Source: Adhaeribacter pallidiroseus (GTDB taxonomy: Bacteria; Bacteroidota; Bacteroidia; Cytophagales; Hymenobacteraceae). Taken from it: a stretch of DNA of 64,000 bases. The stretch covers positions 3,720,001 through 3,784,000 of the forward strand of contig NZ_QASA01000001.1 in the NCBI RefSeq assembly GCF_003340495.1, written 5' to 3'. Position 1 is the stretch's first letter; the number at the start of each line of letters is the position of its first letter. Shown in pieces: positions 25,135 to 33,787 of the stretch. The notes below the pieces were generated by a model, which worked only from the letters and a program-made list of their open reading frames with translations, had not been told where the DNA came from and ran no database searches. A program made the translations under genes and the position numbers.

Positions 25135-26709
25135 ATGACGAATAACGATAAAATGACCGAAGCTACAGCCAAACCTAAAACCTTCCGGGGTTTTAATCCG
25201 GCCAAAGGTGAATATTTGCCCCAGGAATTTACCGAAAGTACCCCGGAAGAAGTTGCCGCGGCAGTAGAAAAAGCCGAAAAAGGATTTACAATTTATCGGA
25301 AAAAATCCGGGGCCGAACGGGCCGACTTTCTGCAGAAAATTGGGGAAGAAATAATAGCTTTGGGGGATACGCTGTTAACCTTGGTGCAGGAAGAATCGGG
25401 ATTACCGGCGGCCCGTTTGCAGGGCGAACGCGGCCGCACGGTAGGGCAATTAAATTTATTTGCCGCTTTACTCCGCGAAGGTTCCTGGGTAGATGCCACC
25501 ATTGATAAGGCTATCCCGGATCGCCAGCCCTTACCAAAATCCGATATCCGGCGCATGAACATTGCCCTGGGGCCCGTAGGAATTTTTGGCGCGAGTAATT
25601 TTCCATTGGCGTTCTCGGTGGCGGGCGGCGATACGGCTTCAGCCTTGGCCGCGGGTTGCACCGTGGTAGTAAAAGGCCACCCGGCGCATCCGGGCACTTC
25701 GCAGTTAATTGCCGACGCTATTATTCGGGCCGCTCAAGCTACGAATATGCCGGAAGGTGTTTTTGCCCTGGTACACGGCGAGTCAACCGCCGTTGGCATG
25801 GCCCTAGTAGAGCATCCGTTAATCAAAGCTATTGGTTTTACCGGCTCGTACCGCGGCGGCAAAGCGCTATTTGATGCGGCTAACCGCCGTCCGGAACCTA
25901 TTCCGGTGTACGCCGAAATGGGCAGTACCAATCCGGTTTTTATTTTACCAGGTGCCCTCCAAGAACGCGCCGACAATTTAGCGCAGGGAGTAGCCGCTTC
26001 GGTAACTTTAGGCGTAGGTCAGTTTTGCACCAATCCGGGTTTAGTAGTAGCGCAGCAATCGGCCGAGGCCGAGCAATTTGTTACTAAAACCACGGAAGCA
26101 TTTTCCAGTTTAGCCGCTGGTACCATGCTCACCCCCAACATTAAAAAAGCCTTTGATGCCGGCATTGCCCGGCTCACCGAAACCGCCGGTATTTCGGTGT
26201 TAGCCAAAGGTATTGTAAACAGCAGCGTTTGTGGCGGCACGCCGCATTTCTTACAAACCGATGCTGCTACTTTTTTAGCTAATCCCGAAATTGGGGAAGA
26301 AGTATTTGGGCCTTCTACGGTGTACATTTCGGCCAGCAGTAAAACTGAATTAATGGACATTGCCCACGGTTTACACGGACACTTAACCGCCACGCTACAA
26401 GCCACCCCCGCCGATTTAGAAGAATACGCGGATCTGATTTATATCCTGGAAAGAAAAGTAGGTCGCTTGCTGATTAACGGTTTCCCGACGGGCGTAGAAG
26501 TATGTGCTTCCATGGTGCACGGCGGTCCGTTCCCCGCTACCACCGATTCCCGTACTACATCAGTCGGTACCGCGGCCATTTACCGGTTCAGTCGCCCGGT
26601 ATGTTACCAGGACTTTCCGGACCAGGTTCTTCCGGCCGAATTAAAGAACAGCAATCCGTTGGGTATCTGGCGCAACGTGAACGGGCAGCAAACGCAAGCA
26701 GCGGTTTAA
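25135..26709 (+). CDS. Aldehyde dehydrogenase (NADP+), alpha-ketoglutarate semialdehyde type
   Basis: A 524-aa ALDH of the KGSADH-like group. The catalytic Cys298 is in TLGVGQFCTNPG, the general-base Glu261 in YAEMGSTNPVF and the oxyanion Asn155 in FGASNFPLAFS. The coenzyme motif is GFTGSYRGGKALFD. The ending ATTDSRTTSVGTAAI with RPVCYQDFP is typical of this group. It oxidises 2,5-dioxopentanoate to alpha-ketoglutarate. Together with the upstream FAH protein it completes the lower half of a non-phosphorylative pentose or sugar-acid pathway. The sugar dehydrogenase and acid dehydratase are not in the window. Confidence 0.9.
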   Translation: MTNNDKMTEATAKPKTFRGFNPAKGEYLPQEFTESTPEEVAAAVEKAEKGFTIYRKKSGAERADFLQKIGEEIIALGDTLLTLVQEESGLPAARLQGERGRTVGQLNLFAALLREGSWVDATIDKAIPDRQPLPKSDIRRMNIALGPVGIFGASNFPLAFSVAGGDTASALAAGCTVVVKGHPAHPGTSQLIADAIIRAAQATNMPEGVFALVHGESTAVGMALVEHPLIKAIGFTGSYRGGKALFDAANRRPEPIPVYAEMGSTNPVFILPGALQERADNLAQGVAASVTLGVGQFCTNPGLVVAQQSAEAEQFVTKTTEAFSSLAAGTMLTPNIKKAFDAGIARLTETAGISVLAKGIVNSSVCGGTPHFLQTDAATFLANPEIGEEVFGPSTVYISASSKTELMDIAHGLHGHLTATLQATPADLEEYADLIYILERKVGRLLINGFPTGVEVCASMVHGGPFPATTDSRTTSVGTAAIYRFSRPVCYQDFPDQVLPAELKNSNPLGIWRNVNGQQTQAAV

Positions 26710-26768
26710 AAGAAATTTTAAAATTTGACCCAAAGTAACTCAAAAGAAATGCCTTTACATTAAAATAA

Positions 26769-27281
26769 GTGCCTACTGCTAACCGCCACATAGTTAAAAC
26801 TATTGCTGCTTCCATTGAAATTAATGGCAAGCCTGAGGTAATTTGGCAGAACATAACGGAAGTAAAAATAGAGCAATTTTCGGACCCGCTGCTTTTTAGA
26901 TTGCTGGATGTACCTAAACCCTTAAGTGCCGAAATTATTGCGGAAGGAGCAGGTGGGCAGCGGATTGCTTATTTTAGTACGGGTAAAAAGTTTATTCAAG
27001 AAATTATCATCTGGAAACCTTTGGAGGAGTATTCGTTTTCGTTTAATCCGGAAGAAGGTTTTCGGGTGGGTTATTTTTTTGAACTAAAAACAGGTATTTT
27101 CAGAATGCTAAAAGGTGCTTATTTTTTAAAAAATCAAGAGCAAAGCACGACTCTAAAACTCACCACCGAATATAGTATCGATAAAAGGTATTCCTTTTTA
27201 TTACAGGCACCAATCAAAATTATTTTAAAAGCTTTTCAGCGCTACTTGTTACATTCTATTAAAAAGAATGCTGAATCATGA
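26769..27281 (+). CDS. SRPBCC (START-like) protein, first of a tandem pair
   Basis: A 170-aa protein with the helix-grip pattern of polyketide-cyclase/START-like domains: IAASIEINGKPEVIWQNITEV at the N-terminus, central strands (AYFSTGKKFIQEIIIWKPL, YSFSFNPEEGF) and a long C-terminal helix (LLQAPIKIILKAFQRYLL). The start is GTG at 26769; no in-frame ATG fits. It overlaps the next gene by 4 bp (ATGA), and both follow the dehydrogenase gene by 59 bp. It probably binds a hydrophobic ligand. A link to the sugar-acid genes is doubtful. Confidence 0.7.
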   Translation: MPTANRHIVKTIAASIEINGKPEVIWQNITEVKIEQFSDPLLFRLLDVPKPLSAEIIAEGAGGQRIAYFSTGKKFIQEIIIWKPLEEYSFSFNPEEGFRVGYFFELKTGIFRMLKGAYFLKNQEQSTTLKLTTEYSIDKRYSFLLQAPIKIILKAFQRYLLHSIKKNAES

Positions 27282-27736
27282 AACTGGTTAAATTTTCAGA
27301 GACCATTATCATTCAACAAGGGGCTGAAATAGTATTTGATTATACCCAAGACTATTCCCAACGACTTACCTGGGATACTTTTTTAAAAAAAGCGGACCTT
27401 ATAGAAGGGGCCTTAAAAGCGGCTAAAGGTGTTAAAGCTTATTGTGTGGCGAAAAACGGACTGGGAATGGAAACCGAGTATGTTTCCTTTAACCGCCCAA
27501 AAGTAACCGCTATAAAAATGACGAAAGGCCCGTTTATGTTCCGCTCTTTTTCAGGATCGTGGACCTTTAAAGAAATAAGAGCATCCCAAACTGAAGTAAT
27601 TTTCTTGTATTCCTTTTCTTTACGTTTTCCCTTTAATCTTTTTACGAAACGCATCAAAAGAATTTTACAGAGTAACGTGCGTCAGCGCTTGGTGGATTTA
27701 AAAAACTGTATAGAACAAGAACATCCAAAAGCCTGA
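27278..27736 (+). CDS. SRPBCC (START-like) protein, second of a tandem pair
   Basis: A 152-aa protein with the same fold as its upstream neighbour: FSETIIIQQGAEIVFDYTQD, then LTWDTFLKKADLIEG, strands AIKMTKGPFMFRSFSG and SWTFKEIRASQTEVIFLYSF, and a terminal helix NVRQRLVDLKNCIEQE. It is translationally coupled to the first SRPBCC gene. Sequence identity between the two is low, so this is either an old duplication or two subunits of one ligand-binding unit. The function is unknown. Confidence 0.75.
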   Translation: MKLVKFSETIIIQQGAEIVFDYTQDYSQRLTWDTFLKKADLIEGALKAAKGVKAYCVAKNGLGMETEYVSFNRPKVTAIKMTKGPFMFRSFSGSWTFKEIRASQTEVIFLYSFSLRFPFNLFTKRIKRILQSNVRQRLVDLKNCIEQEHPKA

Positions 27737-27819
27737 TCTTACTTTTCGGTCAATACTATTTCTAAATAAAGGCAATTCCGCCTTGCTAGAAAGATCAAAC
27801 TTTGGGTGATTTTTTAAAA

Positions 27820-28794
27820 TTAAGCGTTGATGCGGTGCTTTAACCGGTCAATCAGAACGGCACCCACGATGATGAAGCCGATAATAATTTCCTGTACGTA
27901 GTTGGGTAAACCGAGCATATTACAGCCATTCCGCAAAACCGCCATAATTAAAGCGCCGATGATTGAACCTAAAGCACTGCCTTCACCACCGCTTAATGAT
28001 CCTCCGCCAATCACTACCGCCGCAATAATATCGAGTTCCATGCCGTTGGCAGCCGTGGGGTCGCCTACCGTAAGGTTACTGTATTGCATTACCGAGGCAA
28101 TGCCGGTAAACAACGCGCTTACGGTATAAATCAAGGCTTTATTTAAATTAACTTTAATACCGCAGAGCCGGGCCGTGAGTTCGTTGGAGCCAATCGCAAA
28201 AATATGGCGGCCAAATACCGTATATTTTAAAATAACCGCCAACACCACAAACAGCAAGATCGTAATCCAGACGCCGGGCGCAAAAATCAGCCACGATGGC
28301 TCCGGATCGAGTAACATTAAATCCTGCAGCCAGTTAGGTGGCGTGCTGATAGTTTGTTCTTTCCCAATCCATTTGGCGGTGCCACGGGCAATCTGCATCA
28401 TACCCAGGGTAACAATAAAGGGCACAATGGTAAACCGCGCGATAAACGAACCAATAATTAACCCGCACAAGGCACAGGCCGCAATGGCTGCCAGAGCCGC
28501 CACTAAAGGCAGCATCCCGCCTACCGACGAAGCTTCCGGTCCGGCTCCTAAATTCATAACCGTGGCAATAACTACGGTCCCCAAGGCAATCTGCGAGCCC
28601 ACGCTCAAATCAATGCCGCCCGAAATAATAATCATGGTCATGCCGAAGGCGGCAATGCCCACAATTACGCTTTGCGTCAGAATGGTTTTTACGTTGTAGA
28701 ACGAATTAAACTGCGGCGGACAAAGAATCGTGAACAGAATGATAACAAACAAAAGCCCGAAAAAAGGGCCGAACTTAGCTAAAACTTTATTCAT
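27820..28794 (-). CDS. rbsC: Ribose-type sugar ABC transporter permease
   Basis: A 324-aa membrane protein of the BPD_transp_2 (RbsC/XylH/AraH) family with about nine helices. Signature segments are GGIDLSVGSQIALGTVVIA (about 60-78), PFIVTLGMMQIARGTAKW (about 128-145), TARLCGIKVNLNKALIYTVS and the loop GAVVIGG-like IAAVVIGGGSLSGGEGSALG that meets the ATPase. It forms the inner-membrane channel for a monosaccharide. It is last in the operon, 95 bp after rbsA. The gene symbol refers to the family; ribose is not proven, and xylose, arabinose or another sugar is as likely given the nearby oxidative pentose genes. Confidence 0.9.
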   Translation of the reverse strand: MNKVLAKFGPFFGLLFVIILFTILCPPQFNSFYNVKTILTQSVIVGIAAFGMTMIIISGGIDLSVGSQIALGTVVIATVMNLGAGPEASSVGGMLPLVAALAAIAACALCGLIIGSFIARFTIVPFIVTLGMMQIARGTAKWIGKEQTISTPPNWLQDLMLLDPEPSWLIFAPGVWITILLFVVLAVILKYTVFGRHIFAIGSNELTARLCGIKVNLNKALIYTVSALFTGIASVMQYSNLTVGDPTAANGMELDIIAAVVIGGGSLSGGEGSALGSIIGALIMAVLRNGCNMLGLPNYVQEIIIGFIIVGAVLIDRLKHRINA

Positions 28795-28889
28795 AGTTTA
28801 ATAATAGCAAGGATATAAGATTGGGCATTGCCTCCGGAAAAAAGACCAGTTTTTTAAATTTTCCAATGGTTTACCACCCACATATTGTA

Positions 28890-30389
28890 TTAGTATGCAT
28901 TAACACCGGCCCCGGAAGTAGCGTACAGCATGATGTCGTGCTCGGTCCAGGAACTTACGGGTTTAATTTCCGACATCTGTCCCCGGTACATCACTGCCAA
29001 CGTATCGCAAACGCCTAACAATTCCGGCAGATAAGAACTTACCACAATAATCGACTTACCAGCCGCCGCCAAGGTTTGAATTAGCCGGTAAATTTCGGCT
29101 TTACTGCCCACATCAATGCCGCGGGTAGGTTCGTCCAGGAAAAAGATGTCGCTATCGTGGTGCAGCAAGCGGGCAATACAGGCTTTTTGCTGGTTCCCGC
29201 CGGACAGACTGCCAATGGCTTGTTTGGGATCGCGGCATTTAATGCGCATTTGCTCCGACCAGTTAGCTGCGGTTTCGTATTCTTTTTTTAAATTTAATAA
29301 ACCAAATTTGCTGTATTTTTTAAGCGCCGATAACGTAATATTAGCCGCCACCGATAAATTTAAGGCCAATCCTTCTTCTTTCCGGTTTTCGCTGAGCAGA
29401 TCTAAATCGGTAGCCAAAGCTTTGCCCGGATTAAGGTACACCGCGTTTAACTCCGGATGTTTTTTAATTTTAACCTGGCCATTTTTTACAACTTCCAGCC
29501 CAAAAACGCTGCGGATGGTTTCGGAGCGGCCCGCGCCCACTAAGCCCGAAATACCCAGAATTTCGCCGCGCCGGAGCGTGAACGATACTTGTTTGTGATA
29601 CGGCATGGTAACCAGGTTTTGCACCGTAAGCACCGGTTCGCCCAATTCGTGCGGAATATGCGGGTATAAATCTTCGACGGAACGCCCGATCATGTGCCGG
29701 ATAATTTCCGGGATAGTTACCTCGGCTACGTTTCCGGAAGTAATGGATTCGCCGTCGCGGATAACGGTATAGCGGTCGGCTATTTCCATTACTTCTTCCA
29801 GAAAATGGCTGATGTAAATCACCGAAATATTATTTTCTTTTAACTTCCGGATCACCCCAAACAAAGCCTGGGCATCTTCGGCGGTTAACGAACTGGTTGG
29901 CTCGTCCAAGATCACAATCCGGGATTCGATAACTAAGGCGCGGGCAATTTCAATGAGCTGTTGTTTCCCTAAACTCAGTCGGTTTACCGGCATACCCATA
30001 TCTAAATGGCCCTGACCCAACCAGTTTAAAGCTTCTTTTACCCGTTGCCGCTGCTTTTGCACAAACCCAAACGACGAACGCTCCAGGCCCAGCATAATAT
30101 TTTCTTCGATGGACAGATGCGGAGCCAGCGTTAATTCCTGGTAAATCATGGCAATCCCCGAGTCCCGGCCCGCCGCCGGCGACGAAGGCGTATAGGGCTG
30201 TCCGGCCAATTGCATGGTGCCGCTATCGGGGGTATAAGCGCCACTCAAAATTTTCATGAGCGTGCTTTTACCCGCCCCGTTTTCCCCGATTAAGGCGTGC
30301 ACTTCGCCTTGTGTTACCTGTAAGTGCACCTTTTTCAGCGCTTTTACCGGCCCAAAGCTTTTACTGATATTTTCTAAAGAAAGCAGCAA
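28890..30389 (-). CDS. rbsA: Ribose-type sugar ABC transporter ATPase
   Basis: A 499-aa duplicated ABC ATPase. N-domain: Walker A GENGAGKST (about 36-44), signature LSLGKQQLIE, Walker B IVILDEPTSSL. C-domain: the degenerate Walker A typical of this family (ISGLVGAGRSET), signature LSGGNQQKACIARLL and IFFLDEPTRGIDVG. It energises sugar uptake with RbsC. The start is odd. The only start matching the family's N-terminus (LLSLENISKSFG) is TTG at 30387-30389, and an in-frame stop lies 6 nt upstream, so no ATG is available. This is either a genuine TTG start or a sequence error. Confidence 0.9.
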   Translation of the reverse strand: MLLSLENISKSFGPVKALKKVHLQVTQGEVHALIGENGAGKSTLMKILSGAYTPDSGTMQLAGQPYTPSSPAAGRDSGIAMIYQELTLAPHLSIEENIMLGLERSSFGFVQKQRQRVKEALNWLGQGHLDMGMPVNRLSLGKQQLIEIARALVIESRIVILDEPTSSLTAEDAQALFGVIRKLKENNISVIYISHFLEEVMEIADRYTVIRDGESITSGNVAEVTIPEIIRHMIGRSVEDLYPHIPHELGEPVLTVQNLVTMPYHKQVSFTLRRGEILGISGLVGAGRSETIRSVFGLEVVKNGQVKIKKHPELNAVYLNPGKALATDLDLLSENRKEEGLALNLSVAANITLSALKKYSKFGLLNLKKEYETAANWSEQMRIKCRDPKQAIGSLSGGNQQKACIARLLHHDSDIFFLDEPTRGIDVGSKAEIYRLIQTLAAAGKSIIVVSSYLPELLGVCDTLAVMYRGQMSEIKPVSSWTEHDIMLYATSGAGVNAY

Positions 30390-30569
30390 GAATTTTTAAA
30401 TTTTATAGTAAAAAAATTTTACTCGGTTGTACTTGTAATCCGCTAGGGTTGCTTTTGCCTATCGATTTTTTAAATTTCAGATTAAAAATAAGGTTTAAAA
30501 TAAAGATAAAGTGCTTTCATCCTACTTCTGCAAGCAACATAAACATTGGGGTCAGGCACTACTTCTTTT

Positions 30570-31406
30570 TCACAAGCGCTTAATTTCATCGTCTGAAAGC
30601 CCAGTTGCCTTGCTAATAACCTCCCCCGAAACCCCACTCTCCTTTAAAGCCTTGGCTACTTCCAGCTTCCCTTCTAATTTACCTTCATCAAACGCGGTAT
30701 CTATCACCCCTTTTAAATCGCGGTATATTTTTAAGCTACTCTCGTATTTATCTAGTTCTACTGGTCCCAGGTTAGCTAATTCGGCCTTCTCAAAAGCTTG
30801 CGCAAATACTTCATCCGCAAAAATGGCCGGGATACTTTGAAAGTCTTCCAGGTTTTTAATGAAATACAACCATTTATCTAAACGAGTTGCCAGTTCTGTC
30901 TCGGCCTTCCCAAAGTTGGGCATTTCCAGATAAATATACGTTAGTTTGTCGTAGAAAACCTGGCCGTTTTGGTTCTTCAGCTTAATAGTATGTACTACCT
31001 CGTTTTTTTGCGGCGCATGTTCGTAGTCGGCAAAGGTAAAATCCAGAATACCAATACAGTAAACAGCTTTCAGGTTGTAGTTCCATTCGCCTCTTTCGGC
31101 TTGTTCCCGGATGGGGAAAGTAGAATAAAAGATGGTTCTTTCTTTAAAATAATTTTGCTTGGCCTTTTGCAGTTCTACAATGAATTTTTCGCCTTTATCA
31201 TTTTCACAGTAAATATCATAAATGGCTTTTCGGTCAATATCCACTTCGCCCAACTGTTCTGTATTTTTAAAAGTCAGGTCCGTAATTTTGTTTTTCTCTG
31301 GTAAAAGCGCATTCAAAAAGTCAATCAGTAACAGTTTACTGGCTTCTTCCCCAAAAATTTTCTTGAAACCAAAGTCCGTATAAGGATTGATGTATTTTGC
31401 CTTCAT
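30570..31406 (-). CDS. Rpn-family PD-(D/E)XK nuclease/transposase-like protein inside the rbs operon
   Basis: A 278-aa protein of the Rpn/PDDEXK_2 family. It opens with INPYTDFGFKKIFGEE, the family hallmark. The nuclease core is VDIDRKAIYDIYCEN then FIVELQKAKQNYF (Asp...Glu-x-Gln/Lys). KAVYCIGILDF and WLYFIKNLEDF follow, and the ending is GVSGEVISKATGLSDDEIKRL, the usual Rpn tail. Rpn proteins nick DNA and promote RecA-independent recombination and can spread like mobile genes. It sits in the same orientation between rbsB and rbsA, splitting an otherwise standard transporter operon, with 75 and 180 bp flanks. A short repeat cluster lies at its 5' side (31414-31470). Confidence 0.88.
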   Translation of the reverse strand: MKAKYINPYTDFGFKKIFGEEASKLLLIDFLNALLPEKNKITDLTFKNTEQLGEVDIDRKAIYDIYCENDKGEKFIVELQKAKQNYFKERTIFYSTFPIREQAERGEWNYNLKAVYCIGILDFTFADYEHAPQKNEVVHTIKLKNQNGQVFYDKLTYIYLEMPNFGKAETELATRLDKWLYFIKNLEDFQSIPAIFADEVFAQAFEKAELANLGPVELDKYESSLKIYRDLKGVIDTAFDEGKLEGKLEVAKALKESGVSGEVISKATGLSDDEIKRL

Positions 31407-31413
31407 TCTTTCA

Positions 31414-31470
31414 ATAGTCGATAGTCCATAATCCTTAGCCTGTGGTCGATAATCCAGGGACTATGGACCA
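31414..31470. repeat. Short direct/inverted repeat cluster next to the Rpn gene
   Basis: GTCGATAGTCCATAATCC is followed by GTCGATAATCC and then GGGACTATGGACC, a near inverted copy of the first unit. It lies between the Rpn start and the rbsB stop. It resembles an intergenic mini-repeat or the scar of an insertion. Confidence 0.5.
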
Positions 31471-31481
31471 GCGACGAACCT

Positions 31482-32519
31482 CTATTCATTCAACCAGGTT
31501 TTCAGGTCGGGGGTCAGCAAGGTTTTAATGGCTGGTTCGTTAATGTTTTCTTTGGTAGCCATGGTAATACCGGTATCGATGTGTTTTTCAAATTTTTCAC
31601 CGCGGATTACCGAGACGGCGGTTTTAACGCCTAAGTAGCCCATGTTAAACGGATCTTGTAAAGCCAACCCTTGAATGGTGCCGTTGTTCAGCGCCGCAAC
31701 CAAGGTTTCGTTCGAATCAAAACCCACTAACTTTACTTTCCCGGCTTTACCGGCGGTTTGTAAGGCGCGCAGCATGCCTTGGGTAGAAGATTCGTTCGGG
31801 CAGAAAACGCCGTCGACGTTGGCAAAGCGGTTAATTAAATTTTGCGATGCCTGAAAAGCTTTTTCCATGGTTGCGCCCGCGTATTGGTTCGACGATACAA
31901 TTTTGGCATTGGGAGCATATTCTTGCATGCCGGCCAAAAAGCCTTCTTCGCGGGCGTGCGTACTGGCTGAGCCTTCGCTGTAGCGCAACAAAATAATGTT
32001 GCCTTTGCCGCCGGTTAGTTCGGCCAACCGCTTGGCGCATAGTTTTCCGCCGGCCAGGTTATCCGTAGCTACATAACTGGCGTAGTCTTTGGCGGCCAAA
32101 TCCGAGTCAAAAATAACAACCGGAATTTTCCGGTTAAGAGCGGCTTTTACCGGCGGCACCAGGCTGCGTTCGTCGAGGGGTGCCAGCACAATGCCATTTA
32201 CGCCCCTACTGATAAAATTCTGGACTACCTGAATCTGCATTTGCCGGTCGTCTTCTTTCTGCGGCCCTTGCCACAAGACTTCAACGTTGCCTAATTCTTT
32301 GGCCGCTTTCATGGCGCCGGCGTGTACGCTTTTCCAGTAATTATGGGTGGCCCCTTTCGGGATTACCGCTATTTTTAACGGCTCGCCGGCGGCTTTGGCG
32401 GTGCTGCCGCTTTCCTGCGAGGTGCTGGAATTATTGTTACAAGCCGTAAAAGTTGCCGTAAGTGCCCAAAAGCCAAGGGCTAAGGATTTTTTTAAAAAAT
32501 TGTTCCGATTAATGATCAT
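31482..32519 (-). CDS. rbsB: Ribose-type sugar-binding lipoprotein
   Basis: A 345-aa periplasmic-binding protein of the Peripla_BP_4 family, membrane-anchored as usual in Bacteroidota (signal LALGFWALTATFTAC, lipidated Cys27, then an Asn/Ser/Thr linker). Fold motifs are KIAVIPKGATHNYWKSVHAG (about 49-68), NGIVLAPLDERSLVPPVKAA, IPVVIFDSDLA and YVATDNLAGGKLCAK, ending with FDSNETLVAALNNGTIQGLALQDPF. It delivers a monosaccharide to RbsAC. It is first in the operon, with 390 bp of upstream spacer. The sugar is unknown. Confidence 0.9.
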   Translation of the reverse strand: MIINRNNFLKKSLALGFWALTATFTACNNNSSTSQESGSTAKAAGEPLKIAVIPKGATHNYWKSVHAGAMKAAKELGNVEVLWQGPQKEDDRQMQIQVVQNFISRGVNGIVLAPLDERSLVPPVKAALNRKIPVVIFDSDLAAKDYASYVATDNLAGGKLCAKRLAELTGGKGNIILLRYSEGSASTHAREEGFLAGMQEYAPNAKIVSSNQYAGATMEKAFQASQNLINRFANVDGVFCPNESSTQGMLRALQTAGKAGKVKLVGFDSNETLVAALNNGTIQGLALQDPFNMGYLGVKTAVSVIRGEKFEKHIDTGITMATKENINEPAIKTLLTPDLKTWLNE

Positions 32520-32910
32520 GGTGGATAGTGATTATCAAAATAAGCGTTATACCTGGTGTAACTGGCCGGGCTTAGTAGCAAAAAATTAAAAAAAAGCCTG
32601 CATCGTTAAAGTTCTCCGAATAAACCAAAACCTTTCTGCGACGAATGAAAACCAAACAGTTTTGTTTAAGCTCAGCGCATCGCGTGGTGAAAATAGGAAA
32701 ATAAATTTTTATTAAAACGATTCCTGGTTTTTTTATTGCCCGGGTGTTGCTGCCTTTACCTAAGCTTCCGGCGAAACCTTGGATGCTCCTGCTCTTATCA
32801 ATTTTAAAAATTTAATCGGAATTCCCCGAAAACCCAGGACCTGGTAAATTTAACATACTATTTACCGGGTTCGCGTATACGGGACAAATAACTTAATCTG
32901 GTTTTAATTT
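32520..32910. other. Spacer between the divergent rbs operon and FRG gene
   Basis: A 391-bp spacer that must hold the promoters for both directions. I found no exact TAnnTTTG box, no hairpin of note and no coding frame. An ATTTTAAAAATTTAA near-palindrome occurs near 32801. Confidence 0.4.
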
Positions 32911-33702
32911 ATGCGCACGGAGAATGATATTTTGGTGAAATCCTGGGAAGAATTACAAAACGCGCTTTTCCATAATTCCTGGGACGATAAGATAAACCGC
33001 TACCGGTCGTCTTATGTGTACCGGGGCATGTGGAACAAAGACTTTGAACTGACCACCAGTTTAATGCGGCTCGGCGGCGATTACTCCAAACTGGAAGCGC
33101 ATTTACTCCGAAATTTTAAAAAATACGCGCACCGCGATGCGGCCCCCGGCAACTCCTTGTGGAACTGGCTGGCCGTTGCGCAGCACCACGGCTTACCCAC
33201 CCGCCTCCTCGACTGGACTTATTCGCCGTTTGTAGCGTTGCATTTTGCCACCAACAACTTATTAAATTACGACACCGACGCCGTGATTTGGTGCGTAAAC
33301 TACGTGCGTTCGAACACCCATTTACCGCCGGTGTTAAAAGATGCTATATCTGCCGAGGGTTCCAATGTGTTTACCCCCGAAGTGCTGGAGCCGGTTTGCA
33401 GTTCTTTAAAAGAATTAAGCGCTTTTCAGGAAGAAGATTACGTGTTGTTTCTGGAACCGCCTTCGCTGGATGGCCGCATTGTGCACCAGTTTGCCTTATT
33501 TGCGATGATGTCTACGCCCACGGCTTTACTCAGCGACTGGCTGGAGGAAAAGCCGGATTTATATTTCAGGATTATTATTCCGGCGCGCTTAAAGTGGGAA
33601 ATCCGGGATAAGCTGGACCAGGCTAATATTACCGAACGGGTTTTGTTTCCGGGCCTCAACGGATTAAGCGAATGGCTGCGCCGGCATTATACTACTATTT
33701 AA
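32911..33702 (+). CDS. FRG domain-containing protein
   Basis: A 263-aa protein that is essentially one FRG domain (PF08867). It shows SYVYRGMWNKDFELTTSLMR (the F/Y-x-RG motif that names the domain), KLEAHLLRNFKKYA, and then the best-conserved stretch WNWLAVAQHHGLPTRLLDWT with SPFVALHFATNN (about 87-118). The biochemical function of FRG domains is not established. They occur in mobile and defence-associated settings as well as alone. No partner gene is seen here. Codon use matches the neighbours. Confidence 0.85.
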   Translation: MRTENDILVKSWEELQNALFHNSWDDKINRYRSSYVYRGMWNKDFELTTSLMRLGGDYSKLEAHLLRNFKKYAHRDAAPGNSLWNWLAVAQHHGLPTRLLDWTYSPFVALHFATNNLLNYDTDAVIWCVNYVRSNTHLPPVLKDAISAEGSNVFTPEVLEPVCSSLKELSAFQEEDYVLFLEPPSLDGRIVHQFALFAMMSTPTALLSDWLEEKPDLYFRIIIPARLKWEIRDKLDQANITERVLFPGLNGLSEWLRRHYTTI

Positions 33703-33787
33703 GCGCAAATTTTTCAAAATTTAAAAATTATCCAAAAGCATTGGGGTAGTTGGCATACGCATGCATTTTTAAATTTTTAACTTTCTT

